NCBI GenBank assembly: GCA_033816765.1 | Contig: CM066295.1 | Coordinates: 434,001-498,000, forward strand | Source of the DNA: Nothopassalora personata | Lineage: Eukaryota; Ascomycota; Dothideomycetes; Mycosphaerellales; Mycosphaerellaceae | Direction: 5' to 3' | DNA length: 64,000 nt | In this document: piece by piece, positions 8,400 to 19,884 of the stretch | How the letters are laid out: every line of letters begins with the position of its first letter | Numbering within the stretch: position 1 is the stretch's first letter | Position numbers and translations under genes: made by a program | Notes under the pieces: model-generated | Database searches by the model: none | What the model saw: the letters and a program-made list of their open reading frames with translations, nothing else | Told to the model about the DNA's origin: nothing

Positions 8400-11300
8400 A
8401 CAAGTGAGCGTTAGTACCAGTAACCTAATAAATCTAAAGACGAATCCACCGCGTAGCTAGAAGGTAAGTTAAGGGAAGATAAGTAACCATAAGAAACAAG
8501 TAAGATCTAAGGACTAGAAGCACCTGTACCCGAAGCATTAGAACTAGAATTAGAACTAGAATTAGGACTAGAATCCTATAGGCTACAGCTATAGCCGGAA
8601 ATCAACTAGAAACTAGGAGTCCATAGACCTACACTAACCACTCAGTTCTACTTAGTCTCACACAACTCCTTTGTCTAGACCTACTCGTTGTCGTAGCTAA
8701 CACTAGTCTCACTAGACGCGTCCCTAAGTAGCTAGTTAGTAAAGTTCCTATAGTAGTTACGGAAGAAGCTCTTATTACGCCCTTCGCTTATAAAGTATAT
8801 CTGCTCGAGAGTAGTGACTAAGCTAAGCTACTTATCTATCAATTTCATAGCCCGGACGCGCTAATTATGCATCTTCTTATAGAAGAGCTCCGAGTCTAGG
8901 CGGACCGTAGCATTAAGCTACCTTCTAGCATTAAGGATGACTTCGTTATCGTTCTAAGACTTTAAACCCGCTAGGGCATCGGATAGAGGGCTGATGCTAC
9001 TAAGGTGTACGGCCGTAGGAAAAGGATAGCCGGGTACCAGGCGTCGATACTTAAATCCTACAGCGCTCTCACTTAGCGTCTTAAAGTTACGATAGAGGTC
9101 CATTACCTAGTGTATGCTCTAGCTTCTCTAGAGTTTAAGATAGTCGTCGTCGCGGATCTCGATAAAGTAAGGGTTAATCTAACGTAGTGTCCTCTTATGT
9201 ACAGCCTACCTTATTAGAACGCCTATAGTAGTTACCCGCATTTGCCTAGCGCTTAGGTCCTCTCTAAACCAGCTAATGCTGTTCTTGCTTAGGTAATTCT
9301 AGACCCCAACCGAGAAGAAACGCTTGAATCGGCCGTCTTCTATACAGTCGTTAATCTAGCACTACTAGATGAACTCTCTAGCATTCCCTTTCTTATGAAA
9401 ACCGTGTAAAAACTCCGGCCTACTAGTGCCCTCTAAGTTAAGAGAGTACAGCATGTTAAGCCGGTTACTAGTCTAGTAGTTTTCAATTTCGAGGTTTAAG
9501 TCGACCCTAGCATACTACACTATAGTGTTCGCGTTACCCCCCTAATGAGCCCTATTAAAGCTAAAAATCGTAGGCCTAGGGAAGGAGATAAACCGAGTGT
9601 AGTGCTAAGGGTGTAGCGCTACTTATAAGAGCTATAGCCCGGAGTCTTGTCGTATAATCTATTAGCTTAGAGAATACTACATGTTCTAGTAGACGCCGCC
9701 GTTACTAACCTTATTCAATTCTCGTAGGTGCTATCGGTACACGTCGAATTCTCGACTCATTATTTCTCTAACTAATTTAACCCGCGGTACTAGTTTAGCG
9801 TCATTATACTAGTATAGCATGTTACTATTAATGTAGGTACCGGTGCTATTAAGATCGGCTTAGTTAGCTTCATTAATGCCGAATTTATCGAGGATCTAGT
9901 TGTAGTTAGTATGCGTAACGATGCTACTCGTAGTGCCGACTTTGCCTCGAACGCGGAGGTAGCTAAGCGGGTTAACAGTCTTCTAACTACGCTTATTAGG
10001 GCGAAACCACGACCCATTCTTTACCTTAATAGCTAAAAAACTCTTGCCTTTAAAGAGCTAGTCTTAGACCTTAAGCGCGCGCTTACATAGGGTATTAGCG
10101 GTAATACTAGGATTCGTAACGAAGTAGAGGGCCTTATAGTAGAAATCTCGAACATGCTAATCGCACATTATAATGCTAACCTTACTATCCTTCTTAAGAA
10201 CGTCCGAGACAGCATATTCGAGCATCTTAAGGCCCGCTATCCGGTACTTAGGTAGCTAGTTAATACTATCTATATTAATCGAGTTTCTAAACTTAATGCT
10301 ATAGTACCGCTCATTATAGGTGCAGTTAGCGCGCTTAATCCGGAGGGCCTCGTCTTCTTATAGGATCTAATCCTTAAAGACTAATACATCCCTAATTATA
10401 GCCGAAGGTAACATAGTAAGTATCGGATTGCCATTCTTAGTTAGGGCCGGAGTAGATCGTGGGGTACTAACCGGTATACCTAGCGGACTGCCCTCGCGTA
10501 TAGGTGCGCTATCTAGCGTTTGGTTAGGCGAGGATCGAGTAGGCGCAGTTATGCCCTTACCTATGCTCTCGCCTATACGGAGCTACTTAAGTTGACTCGA
10601 CTTACGACTGCCTCTCGATAGGACTATAGGCTAGGTAGAGGCTAGTAGAGTTAGCGTAGTACTCTTTATACGTCCTTTACCTTTACTACCCGGTAGTAGC
10701 TAACGTGGCTATTGCTAGCTAGATAGTCTAGGTTAATCTATGCTGTCCTCTAGGGACGCGGACTTCTTAGTAATAGTACCCTCTATAAAGTATAGAAGGC
10801 CATCCTTATAGACGGCTAGGCGGTGTCTTCTAATAATCTCCCTACTCTTAGCCGATTGCGGATCAATGCTACGTGCTTTAGCCTCCCTATCGCACCGGGT
10901 AAGATTACTAGGCTCTAAAATTCGCTTGCGATCTATGCCCTTACGGCCGATCCTTATACGCTAGATTAATGCCCTCTAGATTCTACTAATAGTCATACTG
11001 TAGTCTAGGTACTTATTAATAAAGGCCGTGAACTAGCGGCGCCCGCTGTTAGTACTATAAAGCTCGGAGATAACGCGTCGATTAAGAATCTTATTGTCTA
11101 TCTACTATAGCTAGTAGCGGGTAAGCGTAGCTCGAAGAGTCTTCTCTCGGTTACGAATCTCTAAACCGGTCTTACGAATCTTACCGACGATAGGAAATAA
11201 GACATCGAGCTTCTTATTACTAAGGAATTTATCCTAGTAGCTCTTACCCATGCCGCTCTCAACTTCCTCGAAAAATAGGGTAACCTAGACGGAGCAGTCT

Positions 11301-11560
11301 TCGAACACCTTCTCGAAGCCCTTATAGAAGTCCTTTAACACCTCGACCCGCTTCTAAGGACTAAGCTCTCGGAACATAACATTAGCGGCGGACTTCGGCG
11401 TATTCGTATTAGTAAGGACATGTTTAACGTTGTCCGGCAGGCGAAGAGACTCGAACAAGGTCTAAGGTAGGCGGGTAAGCCTAGTAACAGTACTAGTAAG
11501 CGCTGTGCTCGAGCTAGCCGGGCGTAACGATAGACTAGCTAAAGCTATAATAACTAGAAT
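8400..11560 (-). pseudogene. Unrecognised long ORF of element C, RIPed
   Basis: The minus strand reads as one long, coherent protein-like frame with rather few stops. It starts near 11560 (a VMFRELSPQKRVEVLKDFY-like block at about 11380), runs through a KSASLEDSID block near 10750 and a Ser/Thr/Pro-rich linker (about 10700-10420), then a second globular part (LHGFHKKGNAREFIQQ-like, near 9380). No family could be recognised; no RT, integrase, helicase or DDE signature is apparent. It lies downstream of Gag-protease, where pol normally sits. It could be a novel enzymatic or structural protein, or a captured gene. 8049-8400 holds no recognisable feature. Confidence 0.45.
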
Positions 11561-11989
11561 TCGCTATTAGTAAGATCGTAAGAGCTAGCTATCTCGTAGT
11601 ACTACTATAGAGTAATAGTAAGCTTTAAAAGCTTAGTATTAGGGTAGGGGCTTTAAAGAAGGTTAAGGTCGTAAAGAGAGAGAGAGGCTAAAGAACCGTC
11701 TAATGTGTATAGTAGTAGATGGATGTGTTAGTGGCTCTAGTAATAGTATTAGTGTTTAAAGAAAAAGAGAGGAAGTAGTAGGTAGAGAGCTACGCTTAAG
11801 TATGCCTCTTAGCGTATGTCCCTATAACCGTTATAAGGCAGCAGCGCCGAGACCGGTCTTATAAGTGGTAAGAGCAGTACTATTAAGGTTATACTAAAGG
11901 TCCGATAACCCTATATATAACCGAAAACCAGTGCTAGTAACCACCTAGGTGAGCATTCGGTAGGGGCATACTACGCTATTACGTGATCC

Positions 11990-12017
11990 GATTTACCGGT
12001 CCCGGGACCGGTAAATC
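11990..12017. repeat. Perfect 28-bp palindrome
   Basis: GATTTACCGGTCCC followed by its exact reverse complement. The same core (CCGGTCCCGGGACC) recurs, imperfectly, in both LTRs of element C (about 7736 and 15379). It lies between the two coding regions of the element. The spacer 11580-12050 is otherwise empty. Confidence 0.85.
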
Positions 12018-12049
12018 AAAGTCCGAGGTTTCTCCGAGATAGTACGAGA

Positions 12050-15000
12050 ACCTTACCGATTTTATCAAATCCGGCTTTAGTAAGTCGGTAGGTTGAGCGC
12101 CGTAACTTAACCTACCCTTCTATTTCCCGACGCTTTCAACAGTTCTTAAAGGGTCTTACACCTATCCGAGCTAACTAGGGCAGTAAACATAACACTTTCA
12201 CCTTTGCGGCTAGTAATAGTCCCCTCCTATAAACCATTATCGCAGTTACGGGCAGTAAGTCGCACCTTACGGGCCTACGGACGTCCTAGGATTGTTAGTA
12301 AGTTTAGATCCAAGGAGATAAACATATCTACCTAGTAGTAAACCCTAAATACCTAAACATCCAAATTGCCTATAACACCTTTAAACTAGGCCCGCCCTCT
12401 AGCACCTCGAAAGGTAAGCTAAGCACTCGACATTACCGGTAACCTAAATCTATAAGCGTTCCTCTAGCCGATAATATTCACCTTAGAACCCTCGTTAATT
12501 AGGTACCTAATCTAGTCCTTATTTATCCCGAACTCCGCTACTACCTAAGGACTAGGGACTATAGCAAAGTTGTTAAGGACACTAGAGAGCCCGATTTTCT
12601 TAACGTCCTTATAGAGCTTAGTAGTAGGGACCGCTCCTTTAGAGTAAAGCATAGTTAAATACACTCCGATATACTAGGCCTAACTATCTTCGCGGAAGAC
12701 CTCCTTATTATACTTAGGTTCATCTTTATAGGTGACTACTTGTCTAGTACGAACCTTAGGGTCCTTTCCTATAAGGCGTCGTACTGTAGCGAGCTTCTCC
12801 TAAAGAGCGGGGGTGTTAGTAACGCGACCGAAGAGGGCAGCCTCGAACTAGCGACTATATCGAAACTAATCTTAGGCGTTTACATTAGGAAACGTTGTCT
12901 AGAGGATCTAATTAATCTAGTAGATAATACCCTCTTCCTTTATAACCGGGCTATTACTAGCTAAACTATATTATCGGACGTAGTTGTTAATCCTTATAGT
13001 CTTAGCATTCTACATACGCTTCCTTTATGCGAAGGGGGCGTTTACGGGACTAATAGGCATATCCTTAGGTAGTCCTTTGTTAGCATCGTTCCCTAATCTA
13101 TTCACTTAGGCATTATTTCCCCTTCCTAGGGTTACCCCGGATTTAGCTAATGATTGAGTTTCGCTCATTTAAGTACTGACTTCATTAATTATTTCAACCT
13201 CCTACTAGTTAATCTTAGCTTACCGGATCTCCTATTCCAATTTTAGGCGAACTTTCTTAGTAGCCTTAGCTCGGGCTCGTAGATCCTAGGCTAAGGACCG
13301 GGTCCTCGGGTGCGGATTCTTTAGAATGCCTACGGGTGCCTTCCCTTTCACTTTGTTAGACTACATAGGATAGGTAGATACCTCGTTAAGCTCGCCTAAG
13401 TCGACCGCCTACTCTACTTCACTTTCTCTAAATGAGACCTAATATGTAGTAGTAGCCTTCTCTATTTAGCTAGACCGTACGTTCTAAGGGCTATACTCTA
13501 TTAAATGCCTAAAGTTAGGAGGGGGCTTAGAATGATTAGGAGGCGTAACCTTTATTACCCTAGTGTAGTCCCTACCCATCTATTGCTTACGTAGTGTAGA
13601 AATCTTATACTAGTTATTAAACTCGATTGGCCTATAATGTTCTTCGAGTAGAGGGAGTATATAGAGTAGTTTCGGTTTACTGTAGTCCCTCCGAAAGTTA
13701 AACTTAGTAGGACGCGGATCGCCTTTTTTCCCTAGATACTACTAGTTGTTTGGGGCGAGGTATACGTAGCCCCGAGATATTAAGGACCTTATCGCCCTAC
13801 AGTTACTAGCCTAGTGCTTCGAACTACTACAGTTGTAGTAATAACTATCTATCGCTTTAGACTGTTCGCAATTCTACGATAGGGGACGCTACATTGCGTA
13901 AACCTACAGTTTAGTATCTAGGTCGTACCTCTCCGGTTACATAGAGCGTTAATTCTCGCTCGGGTAGAAGGCACCCGCGTCCGCGACGCGACCGCGCTAG
14001 TATACACGTATGCTCATTTCAGCTACCTTCTAGATAAGGTCATTATTAACAACAGTCCTAGAAGTGGCCTTCTTAAGCGTGTTAATCTTAGGCTTAAGGC
14101 GCGGCATTTACTTCACGACTAAGCGGTATAGCTAAGGTAAAGTAAGAGGGAAATCTGTATGCATAGCTTTCTATCGCTCCTTACTATCTACGATGCTAGT
14201 AGCTTTATCGAGGATCCTCTAAAAGTCCCTAAACTTCTTAGGTTGCTTTAGGTAAAGCCCGCAAGCCTTATAGACCGCTTTCGCGACTCCCTCTAGCAAT
14301 CCCTAAAGGAGGAGGCGACTCCGGGAGCCGTTATCTAAATCCTTAGGTTTAATTAGGTCACTTAAGGATACAAACAGGCGGATGAATTCCTTTATATCTT
14401 GTTCTTTAGGCCTCTTGCCTTACTACGCCCTAATAATCTCCTTAAGATATTCCCGACTCCCTAATATCGAGTAGGCGTTAAACCTTAAGAACTCTAATAA
14501 GAACGCCCTCCTAAAACGTGCCTTGTTAGTGAGCCACCTAGGTAGCCTTATAACCACGCGCCGGATAGTAGTTTCGCAATTGCGCTTAAACCTACCTTAG
14601 AAATCATCCTTCTTAATGGATGCCCGAGGCGGATACTAGTCCATTAGGTCGCTAAACCGCTCCTAGAACTTAGTAGCATTAGTGCTATTAAAGAACGGAT
14701 TCTTAGCACCTCCTAGAGGTAGAAAGCGAGGGCTAGCGTTTTCCATTGCTACTGCTAATCGTCTAAAGAGGGCAGTTATAGCATCTATTCCAATTGTGCT
14801 ATTCGTTCCTACACCTATACCCAATTTAGCGGCGCTAGTTCCACTTCTCCCTTCCTTACTGAATTTAGGTATTTCCCCTTCCTCCGATTCCTCCATCCCC
14901 TTATAAGGGACAGAATCCCTATAGACCCCTTCTATTTTCGTAGGGTTCATAGGCTGTTCGTAGCCTCTGCCTATGTCGGTAAAGGTGCTAAGTTTTTCTA
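12050..15000 (-). pseudogene. Gag-protease of element C, RIPed
   Basis: Minus-strand frame. The N-terminal part is open for 95 codons (14950-14663; GIDAITALFRRLAVAMENA-like). A capsid-like helical region follows (about 14640-14000), then a zinc knuckle near 13800-13845 (YNCSSSKHQASNC, one Cys lost). A Pro/Ser-rich linker with two charged helices comes next. Near 12500-12300 there is an aspartic-protease-like domain with a DEGSKVNIIGQ-like active-site loop (Asp now Asn or absent), SARLTFRGA-like strand and ILGRP flap-closing motif. Retroelement proteases of this DGGSEVN-ILGRPW type are common in fungi. Internal TAG and TAA stops match CAG/CAA and TGG decay. Confidence 0.6.
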
Positions 15001-15105
15001 GTAATGCAGCCGTATCATTGTTACGTAGTGCTTGCTTTAGAATGTACTAATACTAGTTGTTACTTAATAGGACCTTATAACCGTAATTATTGCTAAATAC
15101 CTTAG

Positions 15106-15240
15106 ACCTTGAGTGTTTTCGACCTTAGTCGACCTTAACCGTAAACCTTAACCTTAAACTTTGACCTTAAACCTTAACCTTAAGTAATAACCTTAACCGT
15201 AAACCTTAGACCTTGAACCGTAATTTTGACCTTATAAACT
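15106..15240. repeat. Degenerate ACCTTAA tandem repeat
   Basis: About 15 imperfect units of ACCTTAA, ACCGTAA and ACCTTGA lie between the start of the Gag frame and the right LTR, in the sense leader of element C. It resembles telomeric CCCTAA only superficially; the period and sequence differ. Confidence 0.7.
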
Positions 15241-15635
15241 GGATACTAATACGCTACCGGGTGTACACTTAATACCCCCCCCTTATTAACTACTAAAATA
15301 ATGTCTACTAACTACCCTATGTAGGCCTGTCTAAGTTGTAATAGTATAGAGCGGCGCTTATGTAAGCAGAGGTATTTGCCGGTCCCGGGACCGTGAAATC
15401 AGGTCACGTGACGAGCAGCGCAGTAGCCGGATAAAACAAGAGGATTAGCGGACCTAAACCCCTATACCCTCTACTCGAGAGGTATAAATTGAATTATTGC
15501 CTTAATCCTACGCTTATAATGCTTAACTACGCAGTATATATCTTAATAGCTATACTAGTCCCGCTAGCTTACCTAAATGTCTAATTAAACCTAAATGAAA
15601 TAGGGGCAAGTTAGACCTAAGGAACCCCTCCCCTC

Positions 15636-15712
15636 GTCGTCCTATAGAGAGCGCCTTCACGCGGCGGACGACGTAAGTATCTTCGTTACGACGAAGAGAA
15701 ACTAAGACTCTC
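15636..15712 (+). ncRNA. Putative HDV-like self-cleaving ribozyme, RZ-I type
   Basis: P1 GTCGTCC (15636-15642) pairs with GGACGAC (15666-15672), 7 perfect bp. P2 GAGAG (15647-15651) pairs with CTCTC (15708-15712). P3 GCC (15653-15655) pairs with GGC (15663-15665) around loop TTCACGC. P4 is a perfect hairpin TCTTCGT-TACG-ACGAAGA (15680-15697). J4/2 is GAAACTAAGA; C15702, within CTAAG, is the candidate catalytic cytosine. Order and joiner lengths match the HDV-like fold, and cleavage 5' of G15636 would generate the element's exact 5' end, as known for R2 and other non-LTR elements. Confidence 0.78.
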
Positions 15713-15892
15713 TCTCTCGAAAAATACAAGCCTACTCGACTCGAAACAAGAAAAGACAGGTCGGACGAACCGAACGAACGAGATACGCTCAAAATCTACA
15801 AACAAGAACTCCGGAACTGCGAGAAGGGAAAGCGACGTACATAGCGTACACGTCGCTCGAACAACGAAGGCGCTGTCTACCTGTCGTCCCGG

Positions 15893-15977
15893 CAAACCAC
15901 GTAAACTGCCGGCTGGAACCAAGAGAGGCGTTTAGGGGCGCAAACCACGTATACTGCACGGCTGGAACCAAGAGAGG
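15893..15977 (+). repeat. Two imperfect 37-bp direct repeats inside RZ-I
   Basis: CAAACCACGTAAACTG...GGAACCAAGAGAGG at 15893-15928 is repeated at 15941-15977. RIPed forms of the same pair occur in the copy at 33984 (about 34318-34385). Confidence 0.75.
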
Positions 15978-16473
15978 CCGAGGGGGGGACGACAGCGAGG
16001 CCACTGCGACCGAGGAGCTACACTCGAGACCGGAGAACGCGACTGGATTGAAACAGAGGCAACGGGTGTTTCTTGGGATTTTGCTCGGTGCGTACGGGTA
16101 CGGCCGGCTTGGCTTTTTAAAACAAGAACGAGACACGGGCGCAAAACTTGTCTCGCCCGGGGCAAGGCGACAAACCGCAATTCTCGACAAGACACGACTA
16201 CCGGGTACGCGCGTACTACGCCGCAATATATTCGATTTACGGTTCGAATAGCGAGCGTTGCTCGCATCTTTTAAGGAGTTTTTACGTCCGGGGTACGACG
16301 GGGCTTTTCTCCTTCTCTCAAATTTTGGTCTCGTTCTCGAGACCCGTGTTGCATAGTCTTTGACTCAAATAGCACGTTAATGGAATAATCAATCAATCAA
16401 ACCCCTCCCCTCTAAACCTAAGGTCGACATAACCAAACCTAAGGTTAACATAACTAATTAGTCGTTAATAGTA

Positions 16474-17948
16474 GACACCGCTAAGAGAGATCGTAGGCGC
16501 TAAGAATAGCTCTACTTCCGCTATAGAGCGAGCGGACATCGAGTAAAGGATTGCCTATACGCCGTAGTAGTTAATCCTACTAGAATTAACGCGGCCTCGG
16601 TCGCGCCGATCCTAGAGGATAACGGGTTTAAGTCGGATCCCGAAGAGATAGAAAAAGACTAGCTCCTAGTCGAAAGCTAGAACTAGGAGATAAAGAAGCA
16701 CTAGTAAAGAAGTAGAACGTAGTTAAGAGTTCTATAAATAGGAATCTTATATATACTAACGTACTCCTAAACGAAAGTTACGGAACGTTTACCCTTATTA
16801 ATAAAGGATATATATACTACGCTATAATTAACGGAGACCTAGTAAAAGGCCTCGGTCTTACGTATGTTAGTAACGAGAGCCGTAAGGCTATAGGGTTTAC
16901 GAAGGCGATACGGAACTCGATCGAAGGAGTAGTCGCCTTCCGTATAGAAATTGCCGGGATCTACTAGGTAGTTTATACTTACGTCGTACCTAATCTAGAC
17001 TTCCCTATAATCCTAGGGAACCTATAGAAGGCGTACAATTAGATTTGGACTACGCCTAGAAAGCGCCGGTACTACTATAGCTTAGTAAAGAAATAGGTAC
17101 CCGAAGGGCGTAACTATAAAGAATACGAGTCGGGTAAGCGTTTCGCTACGATTACCGCGGTAACCGTAGAAGATATTAAGAAAGCCCTTAGTAAGAAGGA
17201 GCCGTCTACGCGAGAGGAACTTAAGAAGGGCTTACCTCTAGAAGTTTAGGATATATTACCGCTATTTTCTACTAGGGAAGCTAATAAACTAGCTCTACAC
17301 CGCGGCGACCTTAACTATAAGATCGAGATACGGACGAAAGCCGACGGAAGCCCGGAACTATTGCCCTAGGGACCGCTCTATAGCATGTCTAAAGACGAGC
17401 TACTTATCCTCCGGAAGTTACTAACGGAACTATAGCGTAAGGGTTATATTCGCCCTTCTACCTTAGAAGCGGCGGCTCCCGTCTTGTTTGTAAAGAAGCC
17501 CGGGGGAGGACTTAGGTTCTACTACGATTATAGAGCATTAAACTCGATTACTAAGTAGGACCGTTATCTGCTACTATTAATCCCGGAAACTATTCGGAAC
17601 CTAACGGGCGCTAGATAGATTACGAAGGTTAACGTTATTACCGCATTCTATTACCTCTAGATAGCTTAAGGCGAAGAGTATAAGACGGCTTTTCGAACTA
17701 GATTCGGTCTATAGGAGTAGCTAGTATACCCGTTCGGTTTATCCGGGGCCCCTATAACATTTTAGCGGTACATTAACAGTTTATTACGGGACTACCTAGA
17801 CGACTTTACCTCGGCCTACGCTAACGACGTCGTTATTTACTCCGACGGAATAAAAGAGGACTATTTCTAGAAGGTTCGTATCGTACTCTAGAAGCTTTAG
17901 GACGGAGGTCTATTCCTAGATCTAGGGAAGTATAAGTTCGTATAGAAG
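16474..17948 (+). pseudogene. G1 Gag end, protease and reverse transcriptase, RIPed and truncated
   Basis: Continuation of G1. The zinc knuckle is at about 16510-16560. The protease region is near 16740-17040 (YVSNESRKAIGF and VPNLDFPIILGN, a DxPxILG-type flap). RT follows from about 17380: [53 protein letters not shown], and an active site now YANDVVIY (expected YxDD; D to N by G-to-A) near 17820. Sequence stops at FVQK (17948) where a chromovirus LTR starts. Ty3/gypsy assignment is firm from the motif order. Confidence 0.85.
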
Positions 17949-18352
17949 TGTTACGGAATGATTCCTATAGACCCTAGAATTATAATAACGAGACGAGCAC
18001 GTAACTTATCCTACCTAAGCGCTTAGACTTAGGGCGATTAGACTGCTTATGCTTAGACTAATTAGACTACTTATGCTTAGAATAATTAGACTAATTACCG
18101 AGATCTACAAATCTCCTTTATATTTAGGAACGCTAAGAATCCCTTATAGTTTCGATGCGTTTAACTCACTGTTTAATATTACTATTTAGAATATACTATA
18201 ACCTAATCTCTACCTTACTACTACTTAGTCTTTATAAGATAAGATAGCTATTACTTTATTACTCTCCCTTAACTTCCCATCGATCCGAGAACAAACCCGA
18301 TTAAGCTTATCTTCTTAACTTGTAATATTATTAGGTTATACTAAACCTAATA
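17949..18352 (+). repeat. Chromovirus left LTR
   Basis: 404 bp. It includes a short GACTAATTAGACTgCTTATGCTTA-type array of 11-12 bp units near 18040-18100, variable in copy number among the LTRs (this explains the 380-406 bp length range). Confidence 0.9.
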
Positions 18353-18399
18353 GCTTTAAACGCCCTCTACGATAGGAGACCGATAGAGTAAACGGGGAA

Positions 18400-19334
18400 C
18401 ACCCGCCCCTAGTAAAGCAAGTAGAGCCCGACGACCTTAGACCGCGAACGATACTATTAATACCTTAGCTACTTATGTAGGTAACGACACCCTTAAGGTT
18501 AGTAAGCTAGAATACTACTATAGCGACCGAGATAAGTTCGATACTTAGGTCTCTTAGATAGATATATACTTCTTATTTAACTCTATGCCTAAGAACCTTA
18601 AGCCTATCTTTACTACTACCTTCTTAAGAGGGCGAGCATAGTATTAGGTTAAACTATTCCTTAGGAAATACCTAGATGGTAACGGAGAAGACAATGCCGA
18701 CGGGATCTTTGGGTTATATAACTATCTTAAGTATGCTATAAAGAGCGTCTTTAGTATCTCTAATAAGATTACTACTACCGTTCGTGTTATTTAGCATTTA
18801 ACCTAGAAGACATCTACTACTGAATATACTACTAAATTCTAGGAATACGCGTAACTTACCGATTAGGACGACGAAGCACTTTAAGTTATGTACCGAAGAG
18901 GACTAAAGGAGTATATTAAGGACGATTAATAAGGGACGGTTGGAAGATCGATAGCTTAGGCGACCTCGTTAGAGTTACGATTAATCTTAACGATAGGCTC
19001 TACGAGAGAGCTATAGAACGACGATACGACTCTAAAGTATCCGGAAAGGCTAGATACACACTAGGCTATAACAACCGTAATAGAGGCTTACACGATAACT
19101 ATAACAATAAGCCTAGGGATAAACCGTACTACGGACTATAGCTAATAGAGCTCGACGTTACTAAGAAAGGTCGTAAGATTAGGAATAGTAACGGGAATAG
19201 AGTATCCCGGAGTTCGAAAGAAACACGAACTTACTATAGATGTAGTAAACCTAGCTACCTAGTAAGGGACTGCCGCGGTAAGAATATAGTGCGCCGCGAA
19301 TAGTTTAATATAATATAACCTCGAACTAGTAAAT
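18400..19334 (+). pseudogene. Chromovirus Gag, RIPed
   Basis: Degenerate frame with a capsid-like region (LRKYLDGN, FKSVFSISNKITTTVR-like helices at 18650-18790) and a CCHC knuckle at 19232-19285 (YYRCSKPSYLVRDCRG, with Cys and His lost to Tyr). A second, more decayed copy of the same Gag is at 43163-43735 plus 44695-44775. The frame is cut at 19339 by the inverted copy. Confidence 0.75.
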
Positions 19335-19339
19335 CTAAG

Positions 19340-19745
19340 TGTTAGGTTTAGTATAACCTAATAATATTATAAGTGAAGTAAGGATAGGGTTAATCGGGTT
19401 TATTCTAGGGCCGATAGGAAGTCGAAGGAGAGTAATAAAGTAGTAGCTATCTTATCTTGCAAAGATCAAGTAGTAGTGAGGTAGAGGTTAGGTTATAGTG
19501 TATTCTAAACAGTAATATTAAACAGTAAGTTGAACGCTTCGAAACCATAAGGGGTTCTTAGCGTTCCTGAATACAAAGGAGATTCGTAGATCTCGGTAAT
19601 TAGTCTAATTAGTCTAAGTATAAGCAGTCTAATTAGTCTAAGTATAAGCAGTCTAATTGCTCTAAATCTAAGCGCTTAGGTAGGATAAGTTACGTATTCG
19701 TCTTATCGTTATAATTCTAGGGTCTATAGGAATTATTCCGTAACA
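19340..19745 (-). repeat. Inner chromovirus LTR (sense 3' LTR)
   Basis: 406 bp, TGTTAGG...CCGTAACA on the plus strand. Near-identical in layout to 23669-24072 and the reverse complement of 17949-18352. Confidence 0.9.
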
Positions 19746-19884
19746 CTATCCCCTTCTTAGCCTAGCTTCGTCCCGAAGCTTCTTAAGCCGTTATCATTTC
19801 TTATAGTAATAATTAACTATATCTTCTTCCTCCTATAAACGCCGTTAACGACTTGCTTAGGATACTAAAGTTTCTAGTATCGAA

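Larger units (their letters stand above)
15636..16400 (+). mobile_element. RZ-I, young ribozyme-headed non-LTR element
   Basis: A 765-bp element between two copies of the 12-bp direct repeat ACCCCTCCCCTC (15624-15635 and 16401-16412), ending in an (AATC)3AA tail. It starts exactly with a putative HDV-like ribozyme. CA and TG are normal, so it is not RIPed, unlike the LTR it sits in. No ORF with recognisable protein similarity; overlapping minus-strand ORFs look fortuitous. No clear pol III A/B boxes were found, so it is better viewed as a LINE-mobilised non-autonomous element than a tRNA-derived SINE. Four more relatives occur (33984, 43736 in reverse, 60446, and RZ-II). Confidence 0.88.
7654..16469 (-). 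mobile_element. Element C: LTR element with Gag-protease and an unknown second ORF, no RT seen
   Basis: Flanked by direct repeats of about 392 bp (7657-8048 and 15302-16469, the latter enlarged by an RZ-I insertion), ending TGTCTAC...TTAATA. GTAG occurs on both sides (7650-7653 and 16470-16473). Taking it as a 4-bp TSD rejoins the interrupted G1 gag in frame. Coding is on the minus strand: Gag-protease (15000 to 12050), a 400-bp spacer with a perfect palindrome, then a long unrecognised frame (11560 to 8400). I found no YxDD, RNase H or HHCC motif, so it may be non-autonomous. RIPed, though less severely than its neighbours. Confidence 0.75.
15302..16469 (-). repeat. Element C LTR, right copy (sense 5' LTR), carrying an RZ-I insertion
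   Basis: Matches 7657-8048 closely on both sides of the RZ-I insertion at 15636-16400. The two halves are 15302-15635 and 16413-16469; ACCCCTCCCCTC is duplicated at the insertion. Confidence 0.85.
3846..17948 (+). mobile_element. G1, Ty3/gypsy element, RIPed, 3' part missing
   Basis: LTR retrotransposon split by two later insertions, so its DNA lies at 3846-5027, 7472-7653 and 16474-17948. Order on the plus strand: 5' LTR, gag with a CCHC knuckle, protease region, reverse transcriptase. It ends abruptly inside the RT domain at the chromovirus LTR (17949). No RNase H, integrase or 3' LTR of its own is found, so a deletion, perhaps by recombination between the related 3' LTRs, is likely. The frame is continuous across both insertions once these and their TSDs are removed, which confirms the nesting. 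Many Gln and Trp codons are now stops. Confidence 0.8.

Noticed and set aside
15106..15240. Telomere-like repeats (CCTTAA)
   Set aside because: The sequence is ACCTTAA/ACCGTAA, not CCCTAA, and it sits inside an LTR element leader; no TTAGGG arrays were seen anywhere in the window.
15686..16267. Overlapping minus-strand ORFs (up to 145 codons) in the RZ-I element
   Set aside because: They overlap each other in several frames, show no domain, and are broken in every other RZ-I copy; the element looks non-coding.
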